A stretch of 64,000 nt of DNA from Prorocentrum cordatum (lineage: Eukaryota > Sar > Dinophyceae > Prorocentrales > Prorocentraceae). A program made the translations under genes and the position numbers. Positions 11,896-23,429 of the stretch are shown one piece after another (the stretch's first letter is position 1; each line of letters begins with the position of its first letter). The DNA is taken from NCBI GenBank assembly GCA_963575745.1, contig CAUYUJ010021071.1, positions 313,818 through 377,817 on the forward strand, given 5' to 3'. Below the pieces are notes generated by a model that ran no database searches, had not been told where the DNA came from, and worked only from the letters and a program-made list of their open reading frames with translations.

Positions 11896-12890
11896 TCAAG
11901 CATCGCGCGTCGAAAGAGCTGAGCTCGCAGCAGGCTGGGTAGAGGGGGAACGCATCGGGGGAAGATTGGGTGACGCACGGGAAGATGATGTGTTCGGCGA
12001 AGGAGTATTATTATAAATGGTTGGTCTCGGCTTGCGCTTCCCTGCAGGTGACTGAGCCGTCTGCATACGTTGTAAGACGAGAAGTTGCACGCTCCCCTTT
12101 GACTTCGCCAAAGCGTCCGCAGGGTTCAGTTCGCGCGGAAACCAGCGACGCTGACCACCGAGGTTCTCCAGCGAGTCCCGAACCACAACAATATTCAGGG
12201 CTGCTCGCTTCTCGGTTGAGGCGAACTGTTCCCGAGTGATACAATCGCACAGCTATTTGTTGTCGGTCATAGCGATGATGTCCAGGTCGGGATTTTGCTC
12301 CATGATCGTCGCGACTCGAATTTACCGGTTCATAGTGCGTCGGTCTCGGAGCTCGCATCGGTAATCTTTTGCTTCAGAAATCCGAGGTAACCCACTCGGC
12401 CTCAGCCAAGCACTCGGACACGGCGTTGGCCTCCACCACCAGGGTAGAGCTCCCGGCGCGCTCAGCCTTGCGGGAATGCCACGTAAGAATACTGGCATCG
12501 GCTTCCTGGGAGAGATTTTGCACAGATCACGTCGCCTGTCTGAAAGCGACATTGCGCCGCGCCCTTGAGGTCCATGCCCGAGTCGCACAAAGCGACCAGG
12601 CGGAGTCGCGAACAGGGCAGAGACTCGATGGCGATCGTGGCACCGGCGTCCCTGAGGCGCCGCAGCGCGGCATTTGCCACCACGGGATCTTTCGCCTTGG
12701 AGTCGGGCAGAGCGCTGCTCAAGAGAGACGCGCCCCCCGCGCCGCCGGGCGCGCCTTCTCGGCACGCCCAAATAAGTTTCGCAAGCAATCCGCGCACAGC
12801 TGCAATTTCCTCTGGCGCGGCTGGTAGCCCAGGGCAATTGCGGCGCCCCCGTTGGGGGGCGAAAAATTCGCGCTCGTTCTGCAAGGCGCC
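11896..12890 (-). pseudogene. Copia RNase H domain, frameshifted
   Basis: Two main pieces. Minus 12462-12884 reads EEIAAVRGLLAKLIWACREG, then LVALCDSGMDLKG, the start of the copia RNase H, where an Asp-containing strand opens the fold. Minus 12186-12320 reads IIAMTDNK, then a stop, then REQFASTEKRAALNIVVVRD, and continues to WFPRELNPADALAKSKG, the hallmark copia C-terminus (W-x-P-x-x-x-N-P-A-D-x-L-x-K). At least one frameshift and one nonsense codon break it. In an active element it would degrade the RNA strand during cDNA synthesis. Confidence 0.85.
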
Positions 12891-12899
12891 GCGCCTTAG

Positions 12900-13560
12900 A
12901 GATTGCTAGATCGAAATTCTTGCGCCGTCGCAAAGTGCGCCCGCCGTGCTCAGCGGCGCCCTCCACGATTTCAAATCCATTTTCCGAATTTGAACGGCCT
13001 GCGAAGGCGAGAACTGGCAACGGTAAATATACCCCCAATTCCGCCCCCAACGCATCATCTGTTTCGACGACAACGAATCCGAACAATGGCTCAGGGAGTC
13101 CGTCGCGAGACTCGCGCGCGAGCATGACGCATGGCGACAGGGGATGGCAAGCAAAGCCATGCTCCTTGAACGCTGTCAGAAAGCTTCTGCGCCAGCCCGG
13201 AGGGCCGGTGACAAGTCCACGAATTTCTGCCAGCAGTTCATTCACGAGCAATTCGCCGGGATCTTCGCCAGGCATGCCTCCCGCAGGGGATGAGGCAAAC
13301 AGGAGATTGTCCCGCTGCTTGCTTGAGTTCTTGCCTATTAGCAGATTCAACATCGCCGACCTAGGCCGCGACCTTGCTAGCGGACAGGCATTGTAGAGCA
13401 AGAGGTACGTCTGCTGTGCAGGGCGCAAGCACAATCCGATTCAACACAGCAATGTCGGGATCGTGAAATCCTTGAATCACCCATCTCGATTTAGCGTCGT
13501 AACTCTTAGGGGAAGCAGAATCATGAAGCTTGTCGTCGAAATCGGCCCCCTACCTTTCCT
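12900..13560 (-). pseudogene. Copia reverse transcriptase domain, frameshifted
   Basis: Motifs appear in order across frames. First comes SRWVIQGFHDPDI, the copia fingers motif. Then VGDVESANRQ stands where V-x-D-V-x-x-A-F-x-Q is expected, so the catalytic Asp is kept but the F is lost. Next is RGLVTGPPGWRRSFLTAFKE, equivalent to the YGLKQAPRAW region. Last is FGFVVVETDDALG, the catalytic Asp-Asp motif. A stop codon precedes the Asp motif and frames switch at least twice. The fold is recognisable but the enzyme is not expressed intact. Confidence 0.85.
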
Positions 13561-13765
13561 TTTGTCGCGCCAACGATAAGGAATCATACGTTTCAGTAAT
13601 TTGCGCTGGATTTCTGCAGCGGCATCTCCTCGGTGAATGCGCGCTCCTTTGGTGCCGTCAGGCTCTGCTGCGCACATCTCAGATCACTCTTGGCAGCGGC
13701 TGCCTGTAGGTCCAAAAAGCCGCTGTTAAAGATTGCCCGGTAACGGATTAATAAGAATGTTGTCC

Positions 13766-14560
13766 TCAACCCGTTTCTTCTCTATGAAAATTACCTCGAG
13801 GCGTTGAGATCGGCTGCCCCCGATTGACGGACCGCTGAGATGCCGCGCAAGTCGGGGGCCCGTGCGCCCCCGACAAATCTTCTGTCACCTGGGCGCTGCG
13901 ACTGCTGTCCACGCAGCAGGTAACCAGTTGGCCCGCGGAATCCGCGGATAGGAAATCCGGGGGCGCAATCGTAATCGGCGCCGGTGGCGGTAAATCCGAA
14001 GCCGAATCTGCGGGCCAGGGCATGCCCGAGCCTCGCGCAGCGGCGCTGGGGGCTCCCCCCCCGGCGCCTCCACCACGGAAGGCTGCCTCGGACCTGGCTC
14101 GCTCTGCGGTTCAATAGAAGATGCGGTGTCCACAGGTGGTCGCACTTGTCGAGCGTCGCTCTGGGGTGCTGCGCGTGCCAGTCCAGGTTCGTCATAGATT
14201 TCCGCCATTGGTTGTATGTCTGGCAATTCTGGCGCCGGCGGCTGCGGCTCCCGATCGGCATCAATGTCTGAGCCGACGGGAATTTCATCGGCCTCTGCCG
14301 CTTCTGGATCGCGTAGAGGTTCATGCCGGTGGAATATGGGATTGCCCTCTCTAGCGACGTCGACAGAACGACGAGCGCCACGCGCGCGCTCGAGATCAAT
14401 ATTGAGGCCACGAAGATAACAATAGACCATATCGATGCCTCTACGTTCATCTTGCGCGGCACTACGCATTTGTTCCTTTGACGCACGCCACGGCGCTCCA
14501 CGCACGGCGATCCAAGCCCCGCCAGCAATTGGCATGATAGTCACGCCCGGTATAATCCAC
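13766..14560 (-). pseudogene. Copia integrase-RT linker
   Basis: The minus-strand frame continuing from the integrase passes SKEQMRSAAQDERRGIDMV and then becomes acidic and proline-rich (for example DEIPVGSDIDADREPQPP). This is typical of the variable linker between copia integrase and reverse transcriptase. It is open as far as 13885 in the same frame as the integrase C-terminus. Confidence 0.65.
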
Positions 14561-15360
14561 TTTCCCGAGCCGGCTCGCCCTTGTCTCCACGCAAATACAC
14601 ATGTGCCTTCAGTGACGTCTGGTGGCGCACGGTGTCGCGCGCGGAGGACTCGAAGTAATCGCGCTCGACGATGCATGGCAATCCCAGCTTTCATAGCGGC
14701 TCGGCGTAAGTCTGCAGCTCGGTGGAAATATTGCACCAGATCGGTAGACAAGCGCTCGGGATCTATGAGATCATCGGAGAGCAGCGTCGCTGGTAGACGT
14801 TGTGTAAAACCGAAAACCTGTTGCATAAGTGAGAAGCCACTCCAATTGCGGCAACGATTCCGGACAGAACAACAACTCCCCCTTGGCATGCCACTCGGTT
14901 GGACTATCCGGAGCTACATATTCATGAACGGCTAAACGGAGCTGTCGTCTCCATTATTTTCCATCGCGCTCCGTTCGTCCGTTTCGCCGTGGAGCACGGG
15001 CATCCGCAGGGAATGGGCACGCGCCGTTGTCTTGCATGTTAACGGCAAACGCCCCCTGAAATTTCGTTCCAGGGCCCACGGCAACAACCTCTGGCATGCC
15101 AGACGCACGTGCCCACGTGCGCACACATGCCTGCCATGCTACCTCCGCTGACTTCCCTGCCCACACTTGTCCCACCAACTTAATGGAAGCACCTCAACAG
15201 ATTGCATTGTTCCGAAAATGCGGCGCATCATCATGTGGACGCCTAACCTCAACCAAATCAACACCACCAACATGATTGAATCGATCAGACTTGGGAACAG
15301 CAACATGGCGGCGATAACAGGTTCGTTTGCGCGCGTCGCACTCGTCGCACTCAAAGTTTG
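14560..15360 (-). pseudogene. Copia integrase, catalytic residue lost
   Basis: The minus strand reads SAEVAWQACVRTWARASGMP, then VVAVGPGTKFQGAF, then RTERDGK and a stop, then RRQLRLAVHEY. Continuing in a new frame (from 14889) it reads FGFTQRLPATLLSDD and VFAWRQGRAGSGKW. These match the integrase core and the basic C-terminal region of copia elements. At the second catalytic position D-x-G-T-E-F is expected, but G-P-G-T-K-F is present, so the Asp is gone. A TAA follows the Glu motif. Strand transfer would be impossible. Confidence 0.82.
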
Positions 15361-15500
15361 TCAGTACACAGCGTGCTCATTCAGGCTTAGCATTGCCCCG
15401 TCTCAGAAGTCGAGCGAAATCTCGATTCTCGGGATGGCCGGAGCTATCGCAAGCAAGCTTGAGATCGGCCAGATGGTCTGCAGATGGGCGCCCAGACGGG
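15360..15500 (-). pseudogene. GAG-pre-integrase (zinc-binding) domain remnant
   Basis: The minus strand reads LKLACDSSGHPENRDFARLL followed by RRGNAKPE. This is the H-x-x-x-G-H-P-x-N...L short domain that precedes integrase in copia polyproteins. The first His is replaced by a Cys in the frame seen. It lies immediately upstream of the integrase and in the expected order. Confidence 0.7.
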
Positions 15501-15974
15501 CTGGGCAGGCGCCCCGCCATCGCCATCAGGTTCGGCGCCGGGGTCATCAACAGGAACCTCTCCAGGCCAATCTTCTTCAGGAGCGGCTTCCAAAGGAAGG
15601 CTGAGACTGGCACTGTTCACTAAGAGTGCCTGCTTGATCTTCTCAACCCGTCTTTCGGAAATCGCGCCTACGCCGCCCTCGTCGAGCTCCGAAGATGAAG
15701 TGCAAGCTCCACAGGCGGCCCGCCACAAAAGGAGTCGCCATTTTTCCTTCGCGAGCCTCGGCCGCTGCAACCGAGTCCTGCAGAGCGGCAGGACGCCGTG
15801 AACCACCTGGAGCACCTCTAAGCACAGCCACGCAGGTGCCAAACACTGGAGCAGCCAGGCCAGCATCGGCAGCATCTGGAAGGACAAGTTGCCCAACCTG
15901 GCTGGGGCAGGTGCACTGGGGACAAGCGCTCGCCAGCAGAGCGCCAGCGAACATCGCGTTGGCGGCAGCCCCGC

Positions 15975-16160
<186 letters not shown>

Positions 16161-16334
16161 CCAGTCCATCTCTCGACCACGGTGCGGCCCCAAGAGAGGC
16201 CAGCCAGACCAAGCAGCCTAAATGAATTCGATCGCACCATCTGAGTAGACAACCTCTGTCATCCGCTCGCTGGCAAAAGCGCGCGAAGAAGGTGGGCTGA
16301 CGGAGCCAGCTGCGTTAGAAAGACTGTCGCGGAG

Positions 16335-17243
16335 CTAGCGATGCACTCGGACATGCGCCCCGCGACCGCCGAGGACACCTGCTGCCCGCGAACCCATCGC
16401 ACGTCGGCGCCCTCCGCGGTCGCCTCGACACCGCCCCCGCCCACGGCGGCCTCGCGCGCCTCGCGTTCCGCTGCGTATACTTCTAAAAGTGCGAGTCCTT
16501 AATGCGCCACTGGTTCGACTGCCTCGCGAGTCCCCATGCGCCGCTCGCGGCGCTGGAAGTCCTTCTCGCGGACCCCCTCGACGGCGCAGCCCGCGCGCGC
16601 CCCGCGCGCCACCCGCCCCCAGCGGGCCGGCCTGCCCGCGCCGACGAAGCCCTTGACAGGGCGCCTCGCCCAGCGCATCTGGCAATCGTCGCGCGTCCAC
16701 CAGAGGTTCTCGTCGTTGCCCCGATGGCGCGCGGCCTCCCCGGGGCGCCTGCGGGCGGCCTGATCGGTCTTCGCGGCGCCCGCGCCGTCGCGCCCCAGCC
16801 CCCTGCCCACCGCGAACCGCCCCTCGCTGGAGATCTCCAGAACTCGAGCGCAGGGCCTCGGATCGCGGGGGGCGAGGCGTGGATGGCGCAGCCTCGTGGC
16901 CCAGACTCCCGGCGCCCCCCCGGAGCAAGTTCTTGCAGGCTTTCGCGCCGACGCGCGCTTCCGCGAGGCGCCTCGTGGCCACTTCGTCCAGGATGGTGAG
17001 TAGCTTTAGGCGTAACTGGTGTGAATTCCACATCCGCTTTTCTAGGGCCATCGTGGACTGGCTGGACCTGCCAGCGCGCGGAAGATCTGACTGCGGCCCT
17101 TCCTGGCGAGGACGCACCCTGCGCGATTCAACATCGCACGATGTGCCAGGGGAGGCGGCAGGTGGCTGAAACAAATGATTCGGGCCGAGGGCGCCTACGG
17201 ATGCACGTGGAACGCGGCGCCCTCTGGCTCGACGACCTGACAA
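16335..17243 (-). pseudogene. Copia spacer between protease and integrase
   Basis: Open minus-strand frame of 302 codons. The part near 16880-17055 (ALEKRMWNSHQLRLKLL..., then KACKNLLRGG) looks protein-like; the rest is Arg/Gly-rich and may be read in a drifted frame. Its position, between protease and GAG-pre-integrase on the same strand, places it inside the copia element. The exact function of the segment is not known to me. Confidence 0.5.
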
Positions 17244-17700
17244 CGCCCCTGGTCTTCGGAGAGACTTGTCTGATGTTCTGCTTCTCTGCCAACCGCCATC
17301 GGGAAACCAGAGATGCCCACCGCAGTGCGTCTGCCCGCCCCGACCCCGCGCGCCCTCGATTGACCGCCGTCGAGCGCCTTGCAGGTGATGACGCCACCCG
17401 GCAGGTCAAGAACCACGCCGAGCTGCCCGGGCATCTCCACTGGAAGCAATAGGGGCACGCCACAGGCAGTCAGACGCACCGCGAGAGCGGCGCCATTCTT
17501 CGCCACGGCAACAGGCGGGGTCCAGCTGGGGAGAAACTTGGTAGATCCTCCAACGCCCATGGCCTCCATGCCAAGGGTAGGTATCTGCACGGGCTTAACA
17601 CCGCAGAAATCTACGAGATTTGCACCATTTTATCAAACTGATCTTTGCCGCAGACTCCACGCTGAGCTCCAGCACTCACTAAGCTCAAACCTGCATGCAC
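17195..17700 (-). pseudogene. Copia aspartic protease region, active site altered
   Basis: The minus strand reads LVSAGAQRGVCGKDQFDKM at about 17640-17690, then after a frame change IPTLGMEAMGVGGSTKFLPS, AACGV-like hydrophobic strands and VPLLLPVEMPGQLGVVLDL. Retropepsin-like copia proteases have D-T-G-A near the start and an LLP-containing strand near the end. Here the active-site triplet reads S-A-G, so the catalytic Asp appears lost. It sits between the zinc knuckle and integrase as expected. Confidence 0.65.
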
Positions 17701-17859
17701 CTGAAATCAAATGAAAATCTGCCCACCAGCATCTGCCGCGGCAAAGATAGGACACGCAAGAAATCACTCCAGACAGGATCGCAGAGTCAAGTTGACAAGC
17801 GTCACGCAGAGCGCCATCTGCTTCAAGCCGCCGAAACCTGCCTGCCGCCAGCGCACGCG

Positions 17860-19083
17860 CCCGTCTGGCTCGTTCGCACAGCCCCGAGCCCAGCGCGCCA
17901 CCTTTCCACGTCGGGCGCACTTTGAGCGACTCATCAATTTACTTTTGGCCCACCGCTTCGGTCGAACATGCCCAGTTCGCCCCCCTCGGCGCCCCCCCTC
18001 GCGGGAGCCTTTGGATCTCCTTTGCGAAGGAGGCTGCTCGATAGAAAGCCCCGCCCAAGCTTCCGCTTGTGCACATGCAGTCGTGCCTGACTGTAACTCG
18101 CGTAGATGGCGACGGCCTCCTCTTCTTCCGAAATCAGATCCTCGGGCGCGCCCCCAACTACGAAGAGCACTCTCTCGTCGTCCATGCATTTGAGGGCCCC
18201 AGTCAGGACCTCGTCTTCCTCGTAGAACCCGGGCAAAGTAAACGGAGACTCTTCCATGAGAACCCACTGAAAAGTATCGCGATCAGTCCACGCATCCGTC
18301 TTCGTCTCCTTGGTGCCCGACGAAGTGCGATCAGGAACTCCCTCAATGGGTACAATAACCGCCTTTACCTGAGGGCGGTGGTCGCCCAAGCTTCCGGAGC
18401 TTCTCGCACGCCAAGTCAAAGTCAGATGGCCCCTCAGTCGAGTACTCAACCGTATCCCAAGCAGCTTCACTGAGCTTGGATTACGTGCGAAGCATGTACC
18501 TTTTCAATTCCCCCGGAATGGTCAAGTGCTTCTCGAGTCCTCGGAAGAGCACTCGCTTGCGAGCGATGTAATTGACCAGGGTCTCGTCTCGTGTACGCTT
18601 GGCGTCGTCAGAATAGACAAATTTGTTTCAACAGCCTTGAGCATCCTGCGGTCTTGGTACTCGGCTAAAGCCGTCTTGAAACGTTTGACAACAACCTGCC
18701 CGCTCTCCTCCGAAGACGGCTGGTCTTTGGTGACGACGTTGATGATGATATTGAAGCCATCCTTGGCGTGGCGGTGAATGAGAGATATCCGCGTGTGCCT
18801 TCGGGATTGTGGCAATAGCGAGCCACATCTGCAGCTCCTGCATGTAAAGATCTAAGCGAATATCACGTTCTCTTCCGTCCGATATGGGAAATAAGTCGCA
18901 TGGTATCTGAAGGTCTCCGAACACCCAGGAAGTTGATTGTGCCCTCTGGCGATCAAAAGATCTGGCAAGGGTATCCCCCCAACAAGACGGAGCGAACGGA
19001 ATGAGAAAGGCATGGCCTGTCCCCTCAGAGGGATGTTCAGCCGATCTCGCGCAGCCGGCGGACCACGGCCCCGCGCGTTCCAA
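17860..19083 (-). pseudogene. Copia gag with degenerate CCHC zinc knuckle
   Basis: Segments in order on the minus strand: QELQMWLAIATIPKA (about 18800-18870); VVVKRFKTALAEYQDRRMLK (about 18640-18710); DETLVNYIARKRVLFRGLEK (about 18515-18590), ending in a TAA; DTVEYSTEGPSDFDLACEKL (about 18385-18450); FQWVLMEESPF through EDLISEEEEAVAIYASYSQ (about 18070-18275). The knuckle CARRGKVARWARGC (about 17880-17930) keeps the first and last Cys of C-x2-C-x4-H-x4-C, but the second Cys and the His are both Arg. Gag would form the particle and bind RNA; this copy cannot. Confidence 0.8.
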
Positions 19084-19299
19084 ACTGATGAGGATGATTG
19101 CGTGTTAGGCTGTGTGTCCGTCCAAATCTGTGAGAACTAGCGGGCCCAGTCTTGATGTGACCAGCACACATCGTTATCACCTTCCGAAAGAAAATTGTAT
19201 AGTCCTCCGCCTCCTGCCCAGGGATCCTGTCCTGGCTGTAACCAAGGATCCGCTGGAAATTCATTTTCTCGAGGCTGATCGTCTGGAAATCCATGGCGG

Positions 19300-19774
19300 C
19301 GCTCGGCGCAAGATTGTAGGAAACGGGAATGACGGAATAATAATATGGAATATGTCACCCGGGAGTCCAATGACAGGGGGGTCGGCCTGACTCCCCTCGT
19401 GGACCGCAACCACGGGCTCTGCTGCCACTGTGGAATGTACGGGAATAACTGTACGGAATACAAAGAGACACGTAGTAGCACAACTAGAGGAACCCGTGTT
19501 GTTAGAGAGCACGTTTTTTGTTCCTTTTACGGGGCCAGGGCGCGCCCATCGCCTGCGCGCCGAGTGACTCAAGGGCCCATGTGAGCCACAAAAGCGGCAC
19601 ACAAAGCAGGTGGGAGACAGGCGCAGGAGGAGGAGAGGCTGACATGGGCATGACAACCAGAGGGGGGTAAAAAACTACAGGGGCGGGGGCGAGAGCGGGA
19701 GGGGAGGGGCGGGAGCGGGAGCCGGGGGGCGAGGGGCGGGCAGAGAGCGCGGGACCGCATGCGAACCCCATCTC
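19300..19774. other. Unassigned sequence upstream of copia gag
   Basis: Contains a G-rich segment (about 19660-19750). An LTR would be expected near here, but I could not match it to the other end of the element. No gene recognised. Confidence 0.35.
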
Positions 19775-19999
19775 CTAGATGGGGTCCGAGTAGATGGGGT
19801 CGGGAGATCGCGCCGCATCGCCAATGCATCGCCGATGCATCGGCGATGCATCAGCGATGCACGGGCGATGCATCGCCGACGTCGGCGATGCATCGGCGCC
19901 GTCGGCATGGCGGAAATCGGGCTCCGCATCGAGCCGCATCGCCGATGCATCGGCGATGAGGCGCGATCCTGCGACCCCGCCTACTCGGACCCCATCTGG
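19775..19999. mobile_element. Foldback (long inverted repeat) element with GATGCATC core
   Basis: The left arm starts AGATGGGGTCCGAGTAG at 19777 and its reverse complement ends at 19997. Over ~55 bases the arms agree at nearly 50 positions. The centre is a run of overlapping GCGATGCATCG palindromes (about 19815-19950). The whole could form a ~225-base hairpin. No coding capacity. It fits a foldback or MITE-like element; no target duplication was identified. Confidence 0.75.
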
Positions 20000-20856
20000 G
20001 AGGCGTACATGGGGGGGGTCTGATAGGCGCAAGCTGGCGGGGCGGCTGGACTCTCATTTGACGGGGTGCCGAGCCGGGCCTGCCGGGCCGGCCAGATCAG
20101 AAATTGGCTTGGCCACGGCTCAGCCGACGACCTGAGGGGGCGCTGAGCCAGAGGGCCAAGGCAGGGGGATCGTAAGCATGAAAGCTCGGAGGTCTGGGGG
20201 GATTTCTCGGATCGGCGCTGAAGCTCCTTGGCGGCGCCTCGGGCGCCACCCATGGCGCGCTCTGCGCGCCAAGGAGGGGGGTCCAATACCGATCCGAATC
20301 CGCGCGGACCTCCGATGTCAGTCTCTCTTTCCCGTTGAAAGACTGGCGGGCGTCGATTGGACCCGCAGAAGTAATGTTCGATGGAGGTCGCAGAGAGATG
20401 GAGTGGGAGTAGTCCAGTGACAGAAGTAGGAGCTTACCGTCTGTATTCCAACGTGGTGTCAACCGACATGCGTGCCAAACACAAGCCGTCGCTGTAGCCC
20501 TGCTGCGGCCTGAAGCCACGCGGCGAGTCTCTCAAAGAGTTCGTCTGCCCCTCCTTGTTAAAGTCTGTTGAGCAGAGTGCAAAATGCCATCAAGAACTTG
20601 TACCACATACAAGTCCTTGGAGGCCCCAAAGAAGGCCCAAGGAGGGATGCTCTGGTGCGAATTACGCTACCGAGGAACCCCACATACTTAATTTAAATCT
20701 CATGTGTTTGCTTAAGTTTATGATATATGCGCAATTCTGCGTTCTCAGCCCTCGTCGCGAATGATCCCCTATGTGTCATCCAACGCCATATTGCTTGAAC
20801 CTCCTCCCTCTTCCTAGCCTTCTATCCTCCATCGAGGACAGATTCGAGCCAGCCAG
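20000..20856. other. Unassigned unique sequence
   Basis: Short open frames only. It ends in a pyrimidine-rich stretch (20800-20835) just before the minisatellite array. Nothing recognised. Confidence 0.4.
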
Positions 20857-22487
20857 CGGCCGCGGTGAGGGACCACCCCCTGCGCACCCTCTATGGTGTC
20901 GAGAAAATACCACGCCTGCTATGCCCTGGGCAACCGTCGTGCATAGCGGCCGCGGTGAGGGACCACCCCCTGCGCAGCCTTTATGGTGTCGAGAAAATGC
21001 CGCGCCTGCTATGCCCTGGACGACCGTCGTGCATAGCGGCCGCGCTGAGGGACCACCCTCTGCGCACCCCCTGTGGTGTCGAGAAAGTGCCACTCCTGCC
21101 ACGATCTGCGAGCGTGTCACGGATAGAGGCCGCGCTGAGGGACCACCCTCTGCGCACCCCCTGTGGTGTCGAGAAAGTGCCACTCCTGCCACGATCTGCG
21201 AGCGTGTCACGGATAGAGGCCGCGCTGGGGGACCACCCTCTGCGCACCCCCTGTGGTGTCGAGAAAGTGCCACTCCTGCCACGATCTGCGAGCGTGTCAC
21301 GGATAGAGGCCGCGCTGAGGGACCACCCTCTGCGCACCCCCTGTGGTGTCGAGAAAGTGCCACTCCTGCCACGATCTGCGAGCGTGTCACGGATAGAGGC
21401 CGCGCTGAGGGACCACCCTCTGCGCACCCCCTGTGGTGTCGAGAAAGTGCCACTCCTGCCACGATCTGCGAGCGTGTCACGGATAGAGGCCGCGCTGAGG
21501 GACCACCCTCTGCGCACCCCCTGTGGTGTCGAGAAAGTGCCACTCCTGCCACGATCTGCGAGCGTGTCACGGATAGAGGCCGCGCTGAGGGACCACCCTC
21601 TGCGCACCCCCTGTGGTGTCGAGAAAGTGCCACTCCTGCCACGATCTGCGAGCGTGTCACGGATAGAGGCCGCGCTGGGGACCACCCTCTGCGCACCCCC
21701 TGTGGTGTCGAGAAAGTGCCACTCCTGCCACGATCTGCGAGCGTGTCACGGATAGAGGCCGCGCTGGGGGACCACCCTCTGCGCACCCCCTGTGGTGTCG
21801 AGAAAGTGCCACTCCTGCCACGATCTGCGAGCGTGTCACGGATAGAGGCCGCGCTGGGGACCACCCTCTGCGCACCCCCTGTGGTGTCGAGAAAGTGCCA
21901 CTCCTGCCACGATCTGCGAGCGTGTCACGGATAGAGGCCGCGCTGGGGGACCACCCTCTGCGCACCCCCTGTGGTGTCGAGAAAGTGCCACTCCTGCCAC
22001 GATCTGCGAGCGTGTCACGGATAGAGGCCGCGCTGGGGGACCACCCTCTGCGCACCCCCTGTGGTGTCGAGAAAGTGCCACTCCTGCCACGATCTGCGAG
22101 CGTGTCACGGATAGAGGCCGCGCTGGGGGACCACCCTCTGCGCACCCCCTGTGGTGTCGAGAAAGTGCCATTCCTGCCACGATCTGCGAGCGTGTCACGG
22201 ATAGAGGTCGCGCTGGGGGACCACCCTCTGCGCACCCCCTGTGGTGTCGAGAAAGTGCCACTCCTGCCACGATCTGCGAGCGAGTCACGGATAGAGGCCG
22301 CGCTGGGGGACCACCCTATGCGCACCCCCTCTGGTGTCGAGAAAGTGCCACTCCTGCCACGATCTGCGAGCGTGTCACGGATAGAGGCTACGCTGGGGGA
22401 CCACCCTCTGCGCACCCCCTGTGGTGTCGAGAAAGTGCCACTCCTGCCACGATCTGCGAGCGTGTCACGGATAGAGGCCGCGCTGTA
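20857..22487. repeat. 90-bp minisatellite array 1, about 18 units
   Basis: Head-to-tail units starting GCCGCGCTGAGGGACCACC and containing GGTGTCGAGAAAGTGCC. Spacing is 90 bases, with two 89-base units near 21674 and 21854. The first two units differ in their last third (CTATGCCCTGG...GTGCATAG) from the rest (CACGATCTGCGAGCGTGTCACGG). Later units are almost identical, indicating recent homogenisation. Because 90 is divisible by 3, frames run open through the array on both strands; these are not considered genes. Confidence 0.97.
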
Positions 22488-22710
22488 CTGCTACGCACGC
22501 ATGGCAGGCGCGTGTATCATGTGCGCGCCTGCCGTGCGTGCGTGCTGCGATGTGCGTGAGGTGAGACAGAAGGAGAAGGAGAGGGAGGAGAAGGAGAAGG
22601 AGAAGGAGAAGGAGGAGACGCGGGTGAGACGCGGAAGGGAAGAAAACCAGAACCCCACGAAGCATGTGGGGAAGAAAAAAGGTTATGATGGAAACGGGTT
22701 CACTACCCCT
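22488..22710. repeat. Terminal module of array 1: hairpin, purine tract, tail
   Basis: The last unit breaks at GCGCTGTACTG. A 20-base stem with one mismatch follows (22493-22512 pairing with 22524-22543, 11-base loop). A GGAGAAGGAG purine tract (22566-22618) comes next, then GACGCGGG and a stretch with AACCCCAC and GGGGAAGAAAAAAGG. The same succession of parts, without the hairpin, ends array 2 at 39990-40165. Confidence 0.7.
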
Positions 22711-22914
22711 GGGCTTTTCCCCACGACCAGCTCATCATCCCGGGTCGGTTTCTCAAGCTCTCGAAACCTGGGGAAGGCCTGGCGAAAAGGGAAACGTCGA
22801 AAAAACCTCTGGGGCCCCGTCCCGGACCCTCGTCCTCCATGCTGACCCCGACTGCGCGGCCTCCCCGTCGCCACGACCGAGGGCGGGGCGGAGCTGAAAA
22901 CGTAAGACGAAACC

Positions 22915-23070
22915 AGGATCGGGACAACATCGGATAGGGGTGTATCGGGGATCTCTGAGATCGGGCGGGTTCCGGAGGACGTATCGGGCGCCGCGGCACT
23001 GAGAGCGTTCCGGAACGCTCTGGAACGAGTCGTCCCCGTCCCTGGCCCCGCCCGAGAACTGCCCGCCCAT
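22915..23070 (+). repeat. Dispersed repeat, copy 1 (GTTCCGGAAC palindrome)
   Basis: Contains GACAACATCGGA, GGGGATCTCTGAG, a perfect 20-base palindrome centred on TTCCGGAA, and CGTCCCCGTCC-TGGCCCCG. The same ordered words occur at 28715-28880, so this is one interspersed family about 160 bases long. Confidence 0.8.
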
Positions 23071-23429
23071 CTCGAGCGTGCCCAGGCGTGGGCCGTTGCT
23101 GCTCGCCTCGCGACGCGGAATGATGCCCGGGTCCTCGGGGGCGAAAAGAGAGCACAGCAGAGTTGGGGGGGTACGATCGAGGGCGTCCAAGAGGAGGGAG
23201 GCTCGCAAATCATGGCCCGAGGAATGGGGGCGGACGAGGGGCGCACCAGGGCACGTGCTGAAGCAAGAAGAAGACGCAAAATCCGAGGAGATATCATGGC
23301 CCCGGCCATTATGTCCACCCGCCCGCAGTCATGACCCCCCCTCTTGGCCGCCCACGACAACACATAAGGGTCAAGGAGGTCGCCATAGGGCAAGGTGGGA
23401 GAGAGTCAAACGAGAGTCAACTGAGGATA

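Noticed and set aside
20857-22487. CRISPR array
   Set aside because: Units are contiguous ~90-bp direct repeats without unique spacers, no cas genes are present, and the context is eukaryotic.
20771-22845. Open frames through minisatellite array 1 as repeat proteins
   Set aside because: 90-bp units are divisible by 3, so several frames on both strands stay open at once; no frame shows fewer non-synonymous than synonymous differences by eye, and no start context or domain was seen.
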